Position numbers and translations under genes: made by a program. Below the pieces are notes generated by a model. It was not told the origin of the DNA. It saw only the letters and a list, made by a program, of their open reading frames with translations, and did no database searches. From Candidatus Poribacteria bacterium (GTDB taxonomy: Bacteria > Poribacteria > WGA-4E > WGA-3G): 64,000 nucleotides of DNA. This document shows, piece after piece, positions 52,668-61,661 of the stretch (positions within the stretch are counted from its first letter, which is position 1; every line of letters begins with the position of its first letter). The stretch covers positions 1-64,000 of the forward strand of contig JAJDWA010000026.1 of the NCBI GenBank assembly GCA_022825825.1, in the 5' to 3' direction.

Positions 52668-53645
52668 ATGATCGGGCATCGTATACCCCTTTACTGCTTG
52701 TTCCTTTTATTATTCTTACCAACGCTGACACACGCAAAAATCGTTTTCAAATCATATCGAGATGGAAGTAAAAGTCTGTATGTGATGGACGATGACGGTA
52801 GTAATGTTCAAAGGTTGACAGCATCACCTGGATGGTGGCCTGAGTGGTCTCCGGACGGAAAACAGATCGCTTTTACAGCAAAACCTCCGGGGGTACCGAA
52901 TTGGCCGCAAATTCGCGCTATATATATCATCAATAGTGATGGCACAGATGAATATCGACTCACCGACGAAGATACTCGTGAGCGGGGCCCGACCTGGTCT
53001 CCCGATGGTAAATACATCGCCTTCGAGAGTAATCGACTGGCCGAACCTGGAGTGGGACAGATTGACATCTGGCGGATAACTCTGGAAACAAAAGCACTAC
53101 GAAGACTGACACGCGCACGCGAAGACGAATGGTATTCTATTCCTTCCTGGTCTCCTGATGGCAAATATATCGCTTACCAGGACGGTGGTGGCATTTATCT
53201 GATACTTGCTGATGGACGCAGACCTCAAAGGCTTGGGCGAGGTGAACGTCCTGACTGGTCTCCTGATAGTCAATCTATTGTGTCTCATGAGGATATACAC
53301 GACGCGAATGGGGAGTTTATTACAAGTAAAGTTGTCATTCACAATATTAACACGGGCAAACGTCAGATTTTAGACACCCCTGACAAGTGGTTAATCCATA
53401 GTACGTGCTTTATGGGGCCTAAACAGGTGTTAATTGCTGCAAGACATTGGGATAAAAACAATCCGAATCGTGATAAATTTGACATCCACAGCTATCACCT
53501 TATGACAAGAGAGATCGTCAACCTGACAAACACACCAGGGGATGATGATTTCGCAATGGATTGGATTAGTGATGATGTGCTCTCTGTCTCTCCAAAGGGA
53601 GACCCCAAAAAAGTCACGGTAACGTGGGGCGAGATGAAAAAGTAA
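52668..53645 (+). CDS. Secreted TolB-like beta-propeller
   Basis: After a signal peptide ('LPTLTHA') come repeated PD40/TolB blades: 'GSNVQRLTASPGWWPEWSPDGKQIAFTA', 'DEYRLTDEDTRERGPTWSPDGKYIAFES', 'WYSIPSWSPDGKYIAYQD' and 'RPDWSPDSQSIVSHED', about six in total. Such propellers bind proteins or peptides in the periplasm. No Tol-Pal genes adjoin it, so it is not TolB itself. Its function is unknown. Confidence 0.88.
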   Translation: MIGHRIPLYCLFLLLFLPTLTHAKIVFKSYRDGSKSLYVMDDDGSNVQRLTASPGWWPEWSPDGKQIAFTAKPPGVPNWPQIRAIYIINSDGTDEYRLTDEDTRERGPTWSPDGKYIAFESNRLAEPGVGQIDIWRITLETKALRRLTRAREDEWYSIPSWSPDGKYIAYQDGGGIYLILADGRRPQRLGRGERPDWSPDSQSIVSHEDIHDANGEFITSKVVIHNINTGKRQILDTPDKWLIHSTCFMGPKQVLIAARHWDKNNPNRDKFDIHSYHLMTREIVNLTNTPGDDDFAMDWISDDVLSVSPKGDPKKVTVTWGEMKK

Positions 53646-53808
53646 AACCTTAAATGAGAAGTGTACATAATTATTTATACTGATATTTATCAGAATTGCT
53701 GAGAATCCATTAAATATCAATACAAAGCGGTCTTAAGCCATGAAAATGCGTTTATTTTGAAGATTTGACTTGATTTAAAATGCATGAATTGTCATCCTAA
53801 TTAAAAAC

Positions 53809-53906
53809 AGGACTTACGCAAATTCAGGTAACCCTGTTTAGAATTTTGTCCTTTTCAAGGCTTTACCCCCTTTATCCCACGCAAGCGAAGGGAATGTGTA
53901 AGTCCT
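53809..53906. mobile_element. 98-bp MITE with AGGACTTACRCA ends
   Basis: AGGACTTACGCA at the left and TGTGTAAGTCCT at the right are inverted repeats with one mismatch. These ends are like those of insertion sequences common in cyanobacteria, from memory. A solo right end lies at 27103-27128. Confidence 0.6.
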
Positions 53907-53933
53907 AAAATTTCTACATTTGATTATACTTAA

Positions 53934-54083
53934 CCCAAGTTGCTACCTATAAGATTCCAGACATCTAAACACCGTTTTAATCAAAAAAGTGCATTATTTG
54001 CGAAAGTTTTGTAGCGTCCACTGTCAGTTTGCGCACTAATAGGCACAATCTAACAGATTATGCTACAAAGGTGGCAAACTTTA
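53934..54083. mobile_element. MITE of the CCCAAGTTGCTACC family, copy 1
   Basis: The left 45 bp (CCCAAGTTGCTACCTATAAG...ACACCGTTTTAATC) match the element at 59530 closely. The right end (GGTGGCAAACTTTAA) is a diverged inverse of the left. Confidence 0.5.
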
Positions 54084-54113
54084 AGATTATTAAATCTGTG
54101 AAGTTTTTCAACT

Positions 54114-55301
54114 TTAAATGATCCTTTCTCTTTTTAACGCTTCTACCTCTTCATAAGACATTTTCAATACATCTGTCAATATCTCTACAGTGTGTTCTCC
54201 AAGACTTGGTGCGGGAGTATCTACATCACCAGGTGTCTCGGAAAGTTTTATCGGCACACCCGGTACTGCCACAGCACCCGTAACCTGATGCATCACTTGC
54301 GTAATCATCTCCCGCGCTTGAATCTGTGGATGATTAACAACTTTGTCAATTGTGTTGATAGGACCGCACGGAACACCGATTTTTTCAAGAGCCGTAATCC
54401 ATTCATCAGTTGTGCGTTGCCGCATAATTTCAGAGAGAATAGGATATAACTCGCTATGGTTTGCAGTCCGTTCTGCGTTAGTGTTAAAACGTGGGTCAGA
54501 GATCAGGTTTTTCTGATCTACATGCTCACAGAATTTTGCCCACAACGTATCGTTACCGATAGCAATAATAATGTGTCCATCTGCGGATTCGAACGCTTCA
54601 AAAGGTGTTATTGCAGGGTGCCGACTTCCTAAAGGTTGAGGAATTTCGTCTGTCGCAAAATAGCGCACAATTGCATTCTCTAATACTGCTACAAGACTAT
54701 CTAACATTGCAACATCTACTAACTGACCCTTTCCACTGTTGTTGCGATGATGGAGTGCGGACAGGATACCGATTGTTGTGAAGAGCGCAGCGGTAATATC
54801 GCTAATAGATGTTCCCACACGCACAGGAGGCCCATCTGGTTCACCTGTAATACTGATTATACCACCCATCCCTTGGATAATCATATCATAGGCACCCTGT
54901 TTTGCTAAAGGGCCGGTCTGTCCAAAACCGGAACAGGCAGCGTAAATGAGCGATGGATGCTCTGATGCAAGCGTCCCATAATCCAAACCTAAACTTTCCA
55001 TAGTCCCCGGACGGAAATTTTCTACTAAAATGTCGCTCTGTTTAACGAGTTGTTTGAATATGGCTTTTCCACGTTCGGTTTTGAGATCGAGTGTTATACT
55101 TCGTTTGCCACGATTTACACTCATGAAGTAGAGGCTAAATTCGTTTTTAAATGGTCCGAAATTGCGCGATTCATCTCCAATCCCTGGTTGTTCAATTTTA
55201 ATCACATCAGCCCCAAGGTCGCTGAGGATCATTGTCGCATAAGGTCCTGCAAGCACTCTCGTTAAATCTAATACCTTTATGCCGTCCAATGGACCTGCCA
55301 T
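54114..55301 (-). CDS. CaiB/BaiF (Frc) family CoA transferase
   Basis: A class III CoA transferase of 395 residues. 'GIKVLDLTRVLAGPYATMILSDLGADVIKIE' opens it, 'VENFRPGTMESLGL' is a family block, and the catalytic Asp lies in 'KQGAYDMIIQGMGG'. It moves CoA between carboxylic acids; formate/oxalate, carnitine or bile-acid activity cannot be distinguished. It is monocistronic and divergent from the following Gfo/Idh/MocA gene. Confidence 0.93.
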   Translation of the reverse strand: MAGPLDGIKVLDLTRVLAGPYATMILSDLGADVIKIEQPGIGDESRNFGPFKNEFSLYFMSVNRGKRSITLDLKTERGKAIFKQLVKQSDILVENFRPGTMESLGLDYGTLASEHPSLIYAACSGFGQTGPLAKQGAYDMIIQGMGGIISITGEPDGPPVRVGTSISDITAALFTTIGILSALHHRNNSGKGQLVDVAMLDSLVAVLENAIVRYFATDEIPQPLGSRHPAITPFEAFESADGHIIIAIGNDTLWAKFCEHVDQKNLISDPRFNTNAERTANHSELYPILSEIMRQRTTDEWITALEKIGVPCGPINTIDKVVNHPQIQAREMITQVMHQVTGAVAVPGVPIKLSETPGDVDTPAPSLGEHTVEILTDVLKMSYEEVEALKRERII

Positions 55302-55439
55302 ATATTTGTTCCTTTGTCTGCGAAAAAGTTGCTTTTCAAATGCACACGTGCTAAAATGAAGTCAACCTATATTAGCAGCAAATAGCGTCTATGTCCATAA
55401 GTTTTTGAAAAGGACGATGTCGCTTGAAGGAGAATATCA

Positions 55440-56516
55440 ATGGATAAACTAAAAATCGCGCATATAGGAACAGGTAACCGAGGATCTAATACATACCTTC
55501 CACTGATAGCAAAATTGAAAGATGACTTAGAACTCGTTGCAGTATGTGACACACACGAAGGGAGAGTCAAAGCGCAGGGTGAGCAGTACCAAGTGGCTGC
55601 CTATACAGATACTGAGCAGATGTTGGAGACAGAAAAACCAGACGTCTGTTCTATTGTTATCACACCGAGTAACAATCACATTCCTGGTCTTCTCTGTTCG
55701 CAACATGGCGTAAGTTATTGCACAGAAACGCCGATTAATACCGATCTCAAACGTGCAGATATGATGATTGAAGCAGCCAAAGAGCATGGCACGAAGTTAG
55801 AGGTCAACGAAAACTATTACCGCCGCCCTTCTGAACGTATCAAACGCGCGATGATTCTGGAAGGTATATTCGGCAAGGTGAACGTTGCACATAACGATTT
55901 CCGCGGACACGGCTATCACGGTATTGGTCTTATACGGAGTTATATCGGTTTTGAAAATGAACCTGTTCAGGTTTACGGTTTTAATAAATCGTTTAGTGTG
56001 CAGGATCACGTGTGGCGAAAAGGACAACCCAGGCGTAAGAAAGAGGATTGGCAACATGCAGTCATTGAATTCGCTAATGGTGCAGTAGGGATTTTCAATT
56101 TCAGTAGCCTCTCTTACGGTTCACCACTCCGTGGATTTAATGGAACAAAATTCTACGCAGAGCGCGGGATGTGTTTCCGAGACGATGCTGTCATCTTGAA
56201 CGATGATGCAGACGAGCAACGTCCGGTTTCTATTACACGTAAAACGAATACTGTTGACGGTTATGAAACGCTTGCTGCCCTTGTTGCCGACACTACTCCC
56301 GAAGTTGTGTGGGAAAACCCATTGCAGAATTATCCGCTCAGTGACGGTGAAATTACTGTCGCATCGGAATTAATGAGTATTGCAAATGCTGTACGAAATG
56401 ATACTGAACCGGAATATGGTGCATACAATGGGCGTAAAGATAGGGAAATTGATGTTGCTATGGGGCGTTCATGTGCAAATAACGGGGCCCCTGTTACTTT
56501 TCCATTTGAGTACTAA
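55440..56516 (+). CDS. Gfo/Idh/MocA oxidoreductase lacking the EKP lysine
   Basis: The Rossmann start is 'HIGTGNRGSNTY'. Where the family has C-E-K-P, this protein reads 'YCTETPINTD', so the catalytic Lys is Thr. 'EVNENYYRRPSERIKRAMI' and 'FRGHGYHGIGLIRSYIGF' replace the usual DxGxH region. It is clearly a different subfamily from the copies at 37851 and 46264. It may be catalytically different or act as a binding protein. GAAGGAGAAT precedes the start. Confidence 0.85.
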   Translation: MDKLKIAHIGTGNRGSNTYLPLIAKLKDDLELVAVCDTHEGRVKAQGEQYQVAAYTDTEQMLETEKPDVCSIVITPSNNHIPGLLCSQHGVSYCTETPINTDLKRADMMIEAAKEHGTKLEVNENYYRRPSERIKRAMILEGIFGKVNVAHNDFRGHGYHGIGLIRSYIGFENEPVQVYGFNKSFSVQDHVWRKGQPRRKKEDWQHAVIEFANGAVGIFNFSSLSYGSPLRGFNGTKFYAERGMCFRDDAVILNDDADEQRPVSITRKTNTVDGYETLAALVADTTPEVVWENPLQNYPLSDGEITVASELMSIANAVRNDTEPEYGAYNGRKDREIDVAMGRSCANNGAPVTFPFEY

Positions 56517-56630
56517 ACAAAGAAAATGTTCCGTCCTGTAGCGTTGATTTGAGAGATTTTCCCTTGTTATTATCATCATATTTGGGTATACTTTAGAGAT
56601 AGCTTAGTATTATTGGAGGATCAAAAGGCG

Positions 56631-57521
56631 ATGAAATATTTTCGACCAATTTTTGTTTTGCTACTTATATTTAGTTTAGGTGTCTCCCTACTCGCTAACG
56701 AATGGGCAGACTTCTACTTCCCAGACAAACTTGGCAGTTCCTGGGTTTATGAAGATCAAGACGGAAATGAACTAACGCGTTATGCTGTTGAGGCAGAAGA
56801 AGTTGATGGGAAAACATTTCGTGCGTTTGAGTATGAACCTGAGATAGATGATTGGGAAAAATATTTGTATGCTGTACATCCTTTTCTCTATCAAGTCGGT
56901 GAAGAATGGATTGCATTTTATGTTGGGGATAACATAGAAATCGCTACTAAGTCAATCTTAAGTAAACAACTTGATGAAACGCTTGCGACCATCCGGCAAT
57001 TGACCGCGGGACAACTTCCAGAAGGAGTTACGATGGATTTCAATTACACCATTGAACCGAAAGCCCAAGATTATTTTTATCTTTTTCCAACGCCTGTGGC
57101 ATATAATGAAGAGTGGATTGCTATGGAGTTAGACGTGAAAGTTGAAATGACTATGGACATTCAGGGGGCACCCGTTGAAATTCCGGAAGAACTTAAAACT
57201 ATCTCTTCTACGACTAATGTTGTTGAAACAGGTAACGTTATCGAAAAAGAAACTGTTGAAACAGAAGCAGGGACGTTTAAAGACTGCTTAAAAATTGAGT
57301 ATCGTACTAAAACAACTGTAGACACAGAACTCCCTCCCGAATACAAGCAGCTCCTTCCTGAACAACAAACTAATGAATCTGTTTCAACCTTGTGGTTAGC
57401 CCCAAATGTTGGAATTGTCAAATTCGAGAGTCAACAAGAGAATTCGGATGAAGTGAAAACACTTGAATTAAAAAGCTACGAAATCCAATCTGATGGATCC
57501 GAAAACGGGGATACAAAATAA
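56631..57521 (+). CDS. Secreted tandem paralogue 1 (unknown family)
   Basis: A signal peptide ends 'GVSLLANE'. The family core follows: '[28 protein letters not shown]', 'EPEIDDWEKY', and the C-terminal 'VETEAGTFKDCLKIEYRTKT' with '[14 protein letters not shown]'. All are shared with the next three genes. The beta-rich pattern resembles DUF3108-like or lipoprotein folds that sense or bind in the periplasm, but I do not recognise it. The ATG at 56631 follows GGAGGA. First of four tandem copies. Confidence 0.8.
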   Translation: MKYFRPIFVLLLIFSLGVSLLANEWADFYFPDKLGSSWVYEDQDGNELTRYAVEAEEVDGKTFRAFEYEPEIDDWEKYLYAVHPFLYQVGEEWIAFYVGDNIEIATKSILSKQLDETLATIRQLTAGQLPEGVTMDFNYTIEPKAQDYFYLFPTPVAYNEEWIAMELDVKVEMTMDIQGAPVEIPEELKTISSTTNVVETGNVIEKETVETEAGTFKDCLKIEYRTKTTVDTELPPEYKQLLPEQQTNESVSTLWLAPNVGIVKFESQQENSDEVKTLELKSYEIQSDGSENGDTK

Positions 57522-57586
57522 TCTGCAAAACGTGCTTGTACTGCTATCATCAAATTAACGATCCTTTTATAAGGTGAACACTTCAC

Positions 57587-58549
57587 ATGTTGAAAAAACT
57601 GTGTCTTTTCTTGATATTTTTCCTAACTTTTTACTTCAGTACGACTCTAATAGGAAACGAATCCACGCAAAAGTCCTTTCCAAGTACGCTTGATAGTTTT
57701 TGGGTTTATGAAGACCAAGACGGTAACGAGTTGACACGTCGTGCGATTGAAGGAGAAGAAATTGCGGGGAAGATATATAACGGTTTTAGTTTCGAACCTG
57801 CGTTAGAAGATTGGGCAGATTTTAACCGTTACATGCATCTTTCTCTGTTTAATATTGGAGAGGAATGGATAACATTTCTTGTTGAAGATGAAATCGAAAA
57901 GGCAGTAAAAGCGCGTCTTACCAAGGAGATGGAAATTTTCTCTAAAATGGTGAAGAACTCTTTAGAAAACAACTCGCCACCCGAACTCGATCTTACCGTT
58001 GAGCTTAACTATAGTGTAGCGGTGGAAGCAAAAGACGATTTCAATTTACTCCCAATCCAAACAACTCCCGATAAAGAATGGGATGCAACGCAAATTAATG
58101 CCAAAATCACCATGAAGTTTGACATACAAGGATTGCCAGACTTCCAGGGTGCCGCAGAAATGTCTGAAATCACGCTTGATTTCACTATCCTTGAAACGGG
58201 AAAAATCGTTGGCACAGAAACCGTTGAAGTAACCGCTGGGACGTTTGAAGATTGTTTGAAAATCGAGTATCGAACGAAAACAGAAATGACAGCATCCCAA
58301 CCAACAGCAACGGAAGACTTACCAGGTGAATCGATTACGACTTTATGGTTTGCGCCCAATGTTGGCATTGTCAAATTTCACCAACAATCTGATAAGATTT
58401 TTCTCAATATGATGTCAGAAAGAGATGTCGTTGATGCGACAATGTCTGATGAAGAAGCTGCTGAGATTACAGCTGCTTCTGTCAAAACTTATGAATTAAA
58501 GAGATACAAAATAGTACCAGGTGCATTGCAGGACAATAGTAAGAATTAA
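57587..58549 (+). CDS. Secreted tandem paralogue 2 (unknown family)
   Basis: Same architecture as its neighbours: signal peptide, '[28 protein letters not shown]', '[18 protein letters not shown]' and '[18 protein letters not shown]'. It is the longest copy (320 residues) because of an extra segment near residue 110 and a C-terminal extension before 'KTYELKRYKI'. A single conserved Cys in 'EDCL' occurs in all four copies, so no intramolecular disulfide is implied. It starts 65 bp after copy 1. Confidence 0.8.
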   Translation: MLKKLCLFLIFFLTFYFSTTLIGNESTQKSFPSTLDSFWVYEDQDGNELTRRAIEGEEIAGKIYNGFSFEPALEDWADFNRYMHLSLFNIGEEWITFLVEDEIEKAVKARLTKEMEIFSKMVKNSLENNSPPELDLTVELNYSVAVEAKDDFNLLPIQTTPDKEWDATQINAKITMKFDIQGLPDFQGAAEMSEITLDFTILETGKIVGTETVEVTAGTFEDCLKIEYRTKTEMTASQPTATEDLPGESITTLWFAPNVGIVKFHQQSDKIFLNMMSERDVVDATMSDEEAAEITAASVKTYELKRYKIVPGALQDNSKN

Positions 58550-58606
58550 TAGGTTCTAATTGTACCTGGAAATAACTAAACGATAACAAAATATGGAGGA
58601 ATCCTC

Positions 58607-59524
58607 ATGTTAAAAAAAGTTTCTGTATCATTGATATTTTTATTACTCTTGAGTTTTAGTGTTACTTTGTTAGGGAACGAGTCAGTGCATAAATATTTTC
58701 CCGGCACATTAGATAGTTTTTGGGTTTATGAAGACCAGGATAAAAATGAGTTGACACGTTATTCAATTGAAGGCGAAGAGATTGCTGGTGAAACGTATCG
58801 TGCCTTTAGTTATGACCCTGAGTTAGAAGATTGGGCAAATTATAGTTATTTTATTCATCCGGGGCTATATAATGTGAATGATGAAGGAATCATACTTGTT
58901 GTTGACGAAGAGGTAGAGAATGCCGCCGAAGCGCGTCTTATAAAGGAAATGAATATTTTTGTCGAAGCATTAAAAGGACAGGCTCCGCCAGGGGTAGAGG
59001 TGCCTGACTTTAATATAGGCGTTGAGGTTGAGGCACAAGGACAAGAAAATTTATTGCTGCTACCTGAAAATGTTGTGGTGGATGAAGAATGGGACGTAAA
59101 CCAAGTAGAAGTCAATGCTAAGATGATCATTGAAGGGGCGGGCGTTCCAGAGAATGAACAATTGGGGATGGATTTCACGATTATAGAAACAGGAATTGTG
59201 CTTGGCACTGAAACTGTTGAAACAACTGCTGGCACGTTTGAAGACTGTTTGAGAGTTGAATATCGCACAGAAACAACAGCAGTATTGACCCCAACGCCTC
59301 CACCTGATGAAGTAGCGCCTCCAGGAGAAACTGTAACGACAGTCTGGTTTGCTCCGAACGTGGGAATTGTGAAACTTCATCAAATATCAGGACATCTTTT
59401 CTTAGACATGATACCGAAAGATGCAGGTTTTCCTGTAGCTCTACCTCCTCCTACTGAGAGAACGCTGGAATTAAAAAGATATGAAATCAAAACGATTGAA
59501 TCGGAAAGTGGTACTGAAAATTAA
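58607..59524 (+). CDS. Secreted tandem paralogue 3 (unknown family)
   Basis: It keeps 'LDSFWVYEDQDKNELTRYSIEGEEIAGE', '[19 protein letters not shown]' and '[16 protein letters not shown]'. The loop before the final strands is Pro-rich ('LTPTPPPDEVAPPGE'), shared with copy 4, so copies 3 and 4 are closest relatives. GGAGGAATCCTC precedes the ATG. It is separated from copy 4 by a mobile element. Confidence 0.8.
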   Translation: MLKKVSVSLIFLLLLSFSVTLLGNESVHKYFPGTLDSFWVYEDQDKNELTRYSIEGEEIAGETYRAFSYDPELEDWANYSYFIHPGLYNVNDEGIILVVDEEVENAAEARLIKEMNIFVEALKGQAPPGVEVPDFNIGVEVEAQGQENLLLLPENVVVDEEWDVNQVEVNAKMIIEGAGVPENEQLGMDFTIIETGIVLGTETVETTAGTFEDCLRVEYRTETTAVLTPTPPPDEVAPPGETVTTVWFAPNVGIVKLHQISGHLFLDMIPKDAGFPVALPPPTERTLELKRYEIKTIESESGTEN

Positions 59525-59529
59525 TATAA

Positions 59530-59652
59530 CTCAAGTTGCTACTTATAAGATTTTAGACATGTAAACACTGTTTTTAATCGTGAATGGTTTATTATTCACC
59601 AGGATTTTGTCCCACAAACTGGAAAGTTTGCGGGACAAGGTAGCAACTTGGG
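59530..59652. mobile_element. MITE of the CCCAAGTTGCTACC family, copy 2
   Basis: CTCAAGTTGCTAC and GTAGCAACTTGGG are 13-bp inverted ends with one mismatch. An internal hairpin (59607-59638, 13 of 14 pairs, GGAA loop) almost fills the right half. Flanks contain ATA on both sides. Inserted between paralogues 3 and 4. Confidence 0.65.
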
Positions 59653-59703
59653 TCAATATACAAGAATTCAGACATCATTTACCACTCAATTGGAGGAAAT
59701 TCC

Positions 59704-60576
59704 GTGTTAAAAAGACTGAACATCATTTTAATACTTTTATTTATCTTTGGCTTTGGTGGGACATTGCTGGGAGATGAATCTGCAAATAAATATTTTCCAT
59801 CAACGCTGGGAAGTTATTGGGTTTATGAAGACCAAGATGGAAATGAATTAACGCGCCGCGCTGTTGAAGGTGAAGAGATTGCCGGTAAGACTTTTCCAGC
59901 CTTCAGTTATGAACCAGAGTTAGAGGATTGGGCGGACTACAGTTATTTTATTCATCCTTCCCTATATCAAGCGGGTGAGACAGGAATTAAGTTGGTTGTT
60001 AGCGATGAAGTTGAAAAGGCAGTTAAGGCACGTCTTTCTAAAGAGATGGAGACCTTTATCGAAATAATGGGAAACGATGACCCAACTGCGAATATCTCCT
60101 ACACTATTGATGTAGAAGCAGAAGACCATTTCTATCTGCTGCCGACATCCATAACCCCCGACGAGGAATGGGACGTAAACCAGATAAAAACTAACCTTAA
60201 ATTAATTGATGAAGATACTGAAGAGTTTTCTATAGATTTCACAATTATAGAAACAGGAATTGTCCTTGGCACGGAAACTATTGAAACAGCTGCTGGAACG
60301 TTTGAAGACTGTTTGAAAGTTAAGTATCACACTGAAACTACGGCGGTATTTACGCCACCCGTTCCACCTGAAGAAGTAGATTCTCCGGGAGAAACTGTAA
60401 CGACTGTATGGTTTGCACCGAATGTTGGAATTGTTAAATTTCATCAGAAAACGGAACACACTTTTTTAGAGTTGATCCCGGACGACGAAGGTTTACCTTT
60501 ACCGCCTGCTCCTGTCCCGAAAACTCTTGAATTAAAGAAATATAAAATCAAATCGGATAAATCGGAGGTTGAATGA
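59704..60576 (+). CDS. Secreted tandem paralogue 4 (unknown family)
   Basis: '[28 protein letters not shown]', '[20 protein letters not shown]' and '[16 protein letters not shown]' mark the family. The start is GTG with GGAGG 7 nt upstream. The stop overlaps the hemB start (ATGA), so it is translationally coupled to a haem-biosynthesis gene. That coupling is the only hint at expression context; no haem-binding motif is visible. Confidence 0.8.
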   Translation: MLKRLNIILILLFIFGFGGTLLGDESANKYFPSTLGSYWVYEDQDGNELTRRAVEGEEIAGKTFPAFSYEPELEDWADYSYFIHPSLYQAGETGIKLVVSDEVEKAVKARLSKEMETFIEIMGNDDPTANISYTIDVEAEDHFYLLPTSITPDEEWDVNQIKTNLKLIDEDTEEFSIDFTIIETGIVLGTETIETAAGTFEDCLKVKYHTETTAVFTPPVPPEEVDSPGETVTTVWFAPNVGIVKFHQKTEHTFLELIPDDEGLPLPPAPVPKTLELKKYKIKSDKSEVE

Positions 60577-61550
60577 GCATATTTCCAATTTATCGGCCCA
60601 GACGTCTACGTGCAAATGAAAACCTGCGGCGACTTGTTCGGGAAACGCATCTGTCGGTAGATGACCTTATTTATCCAATGTTTGTCGTCCACGGAAAAGA
60701 CACGGCAAATGAAATATCTTCTATGCCAGGATGTTACCAATACTCAGTGGATAGACTCGTAACCGCTGCAAAAGAGCTTGCATCCCTCGGTATTCCTGGA
60801 ACTATCTTATTTGGAATTCCAGAAATGAAGGATCCGCTTGGATCTGAAGCTTATGCAGAAGATGGTATCATTCAGCAGGCGGTGCGTGCTATTAAGGACG
60901 CGGTGCCAGACTTACTTGTGATTACAGATGTTTGTCTGTGTGAATATACCGATCACGGTCATTGTGGTATCATTGAAGGCGGAGAGGTGCAGAACGATCC
61001 AACGCTTGATCTGCTTGTTAAAGAGAGTGTGTCGCACGCACAGGCGGGTGCTGATGTCATCGCGCCATCAGATATGATGGATGGTCGTGTCGGTGCAATT
61101 CGCGACGCATTAGACGAAGAAGGCTATGAAAATATACCTATAATGGCGTATTCAGCAAAATATGCCTCTGCTTTTTATGGACCCTTTCGTGAAGCGGCAG
61201 AATCCGCGCCACAATTCGGGGACCGCCGTTCATATCAGATGGACCCAGCAAATTCTGAAGAAGCACTAAGAGAAGTAGCGTTGGATATAGAGGAAGGAGC
61301 GGACATTGTGATGGTAAAACCTGCACTCTCATATCTTGACGTTATCCATCAAGTGAAAACAGAATATCAGATGCCTGTTGCAGCCTATAACGTCAGTGGC
61401 GAATATGCAATGATAAAGGCAGCAGCACAGAATGAATGGATTGACGAGAAACGCGTAGCACTGGAGGTCTTAACAAGTATTAAAAGGGCTGGAGCAGATA
61501 TGATTTTGACCTACTTTGCAAAGTCGGTCGTTGAATGGCTTGAAAATTGA
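60573..61550 (+). CDS. hemB: Delta-aminolevulinic acid dehydratase (porphobilinogen synthase)
   Basis: HemB condenses two 5-aminolevulinate molecules to porphobilinogen. The zinc-binding cysteines are in '[14 protein letters not shown]', the first Schiff-base Lys region in '[18 protein letters not shown]', and the second in '[13 protein letters not shown]'. The Cys-type metal site points to the Zn-dependent class. The length of 325 residues is normal. It is the first of a tetrapyrrole run with hemL and a siroheme-type gene. Confidence 0.96.
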   Translation: MSIFPIYRPRRLRANENLRRLVRETHLSVDDLIYPMFVVHGKDTANEISSMPGCYQYSVDRLVTAAKELASLGIPGTILFGIPEMKDPLGSEAYAEDGIIQQAVRAIKDAVPDLLVITDVCLCEYTDHGHCGIIEGGEVQNDPTLDLLVKESVSHAQAGADVIAPSDMMDGRVGAIRDALDEEGYENIPIMAYSAKYASAFYGPFREAAESAPQFGDRRSYQMDPANSEEALREVALDIEEGADIVMVKPALSYLDVIHQVKTEYQMPVAAYNVSGEYAMIKAAAQNEWIDEKRVALEVLTSIKRAGADMILTYFAKSVVEWLEN

Positions 61551-61573
61551 GGTTAGGAATGTGAATAGGTAAT

Positions 61574-61600
61574 GTGCGGTTAGGAAACCGAACCTACCGT
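61574..61600. repeat. Palindromic repeat copy, inverted orientation
   Basis: TGCGGTTAGGAAACCGAACCTACC: CGGTT-AGGA-AACCG is the reverse-strand form of the TCCT-loop family. Confidence 0.6.
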
Positions 61601-61661
61601 GATGGATCAATAATGTTTGGTTTTACTATAACAACTATAAAACTGGAATTGGAGGAACGAA

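Larger units (their letters stand above)
53646..54113. other. Gene-free stretch with two MITE-like elements
   Basis: No ORF is supported. It contains a 98-bp element (53809-53906) and a ~150-bp element (53934-54083), back to back. Confidence 0.6.

Noticed and set aside
54050-54100. Terminator for the CoA transferase gene
   Set aside because: The inverted sequence here is better explained as the right end of a mobile element and lacks a T-run on the minus strand.
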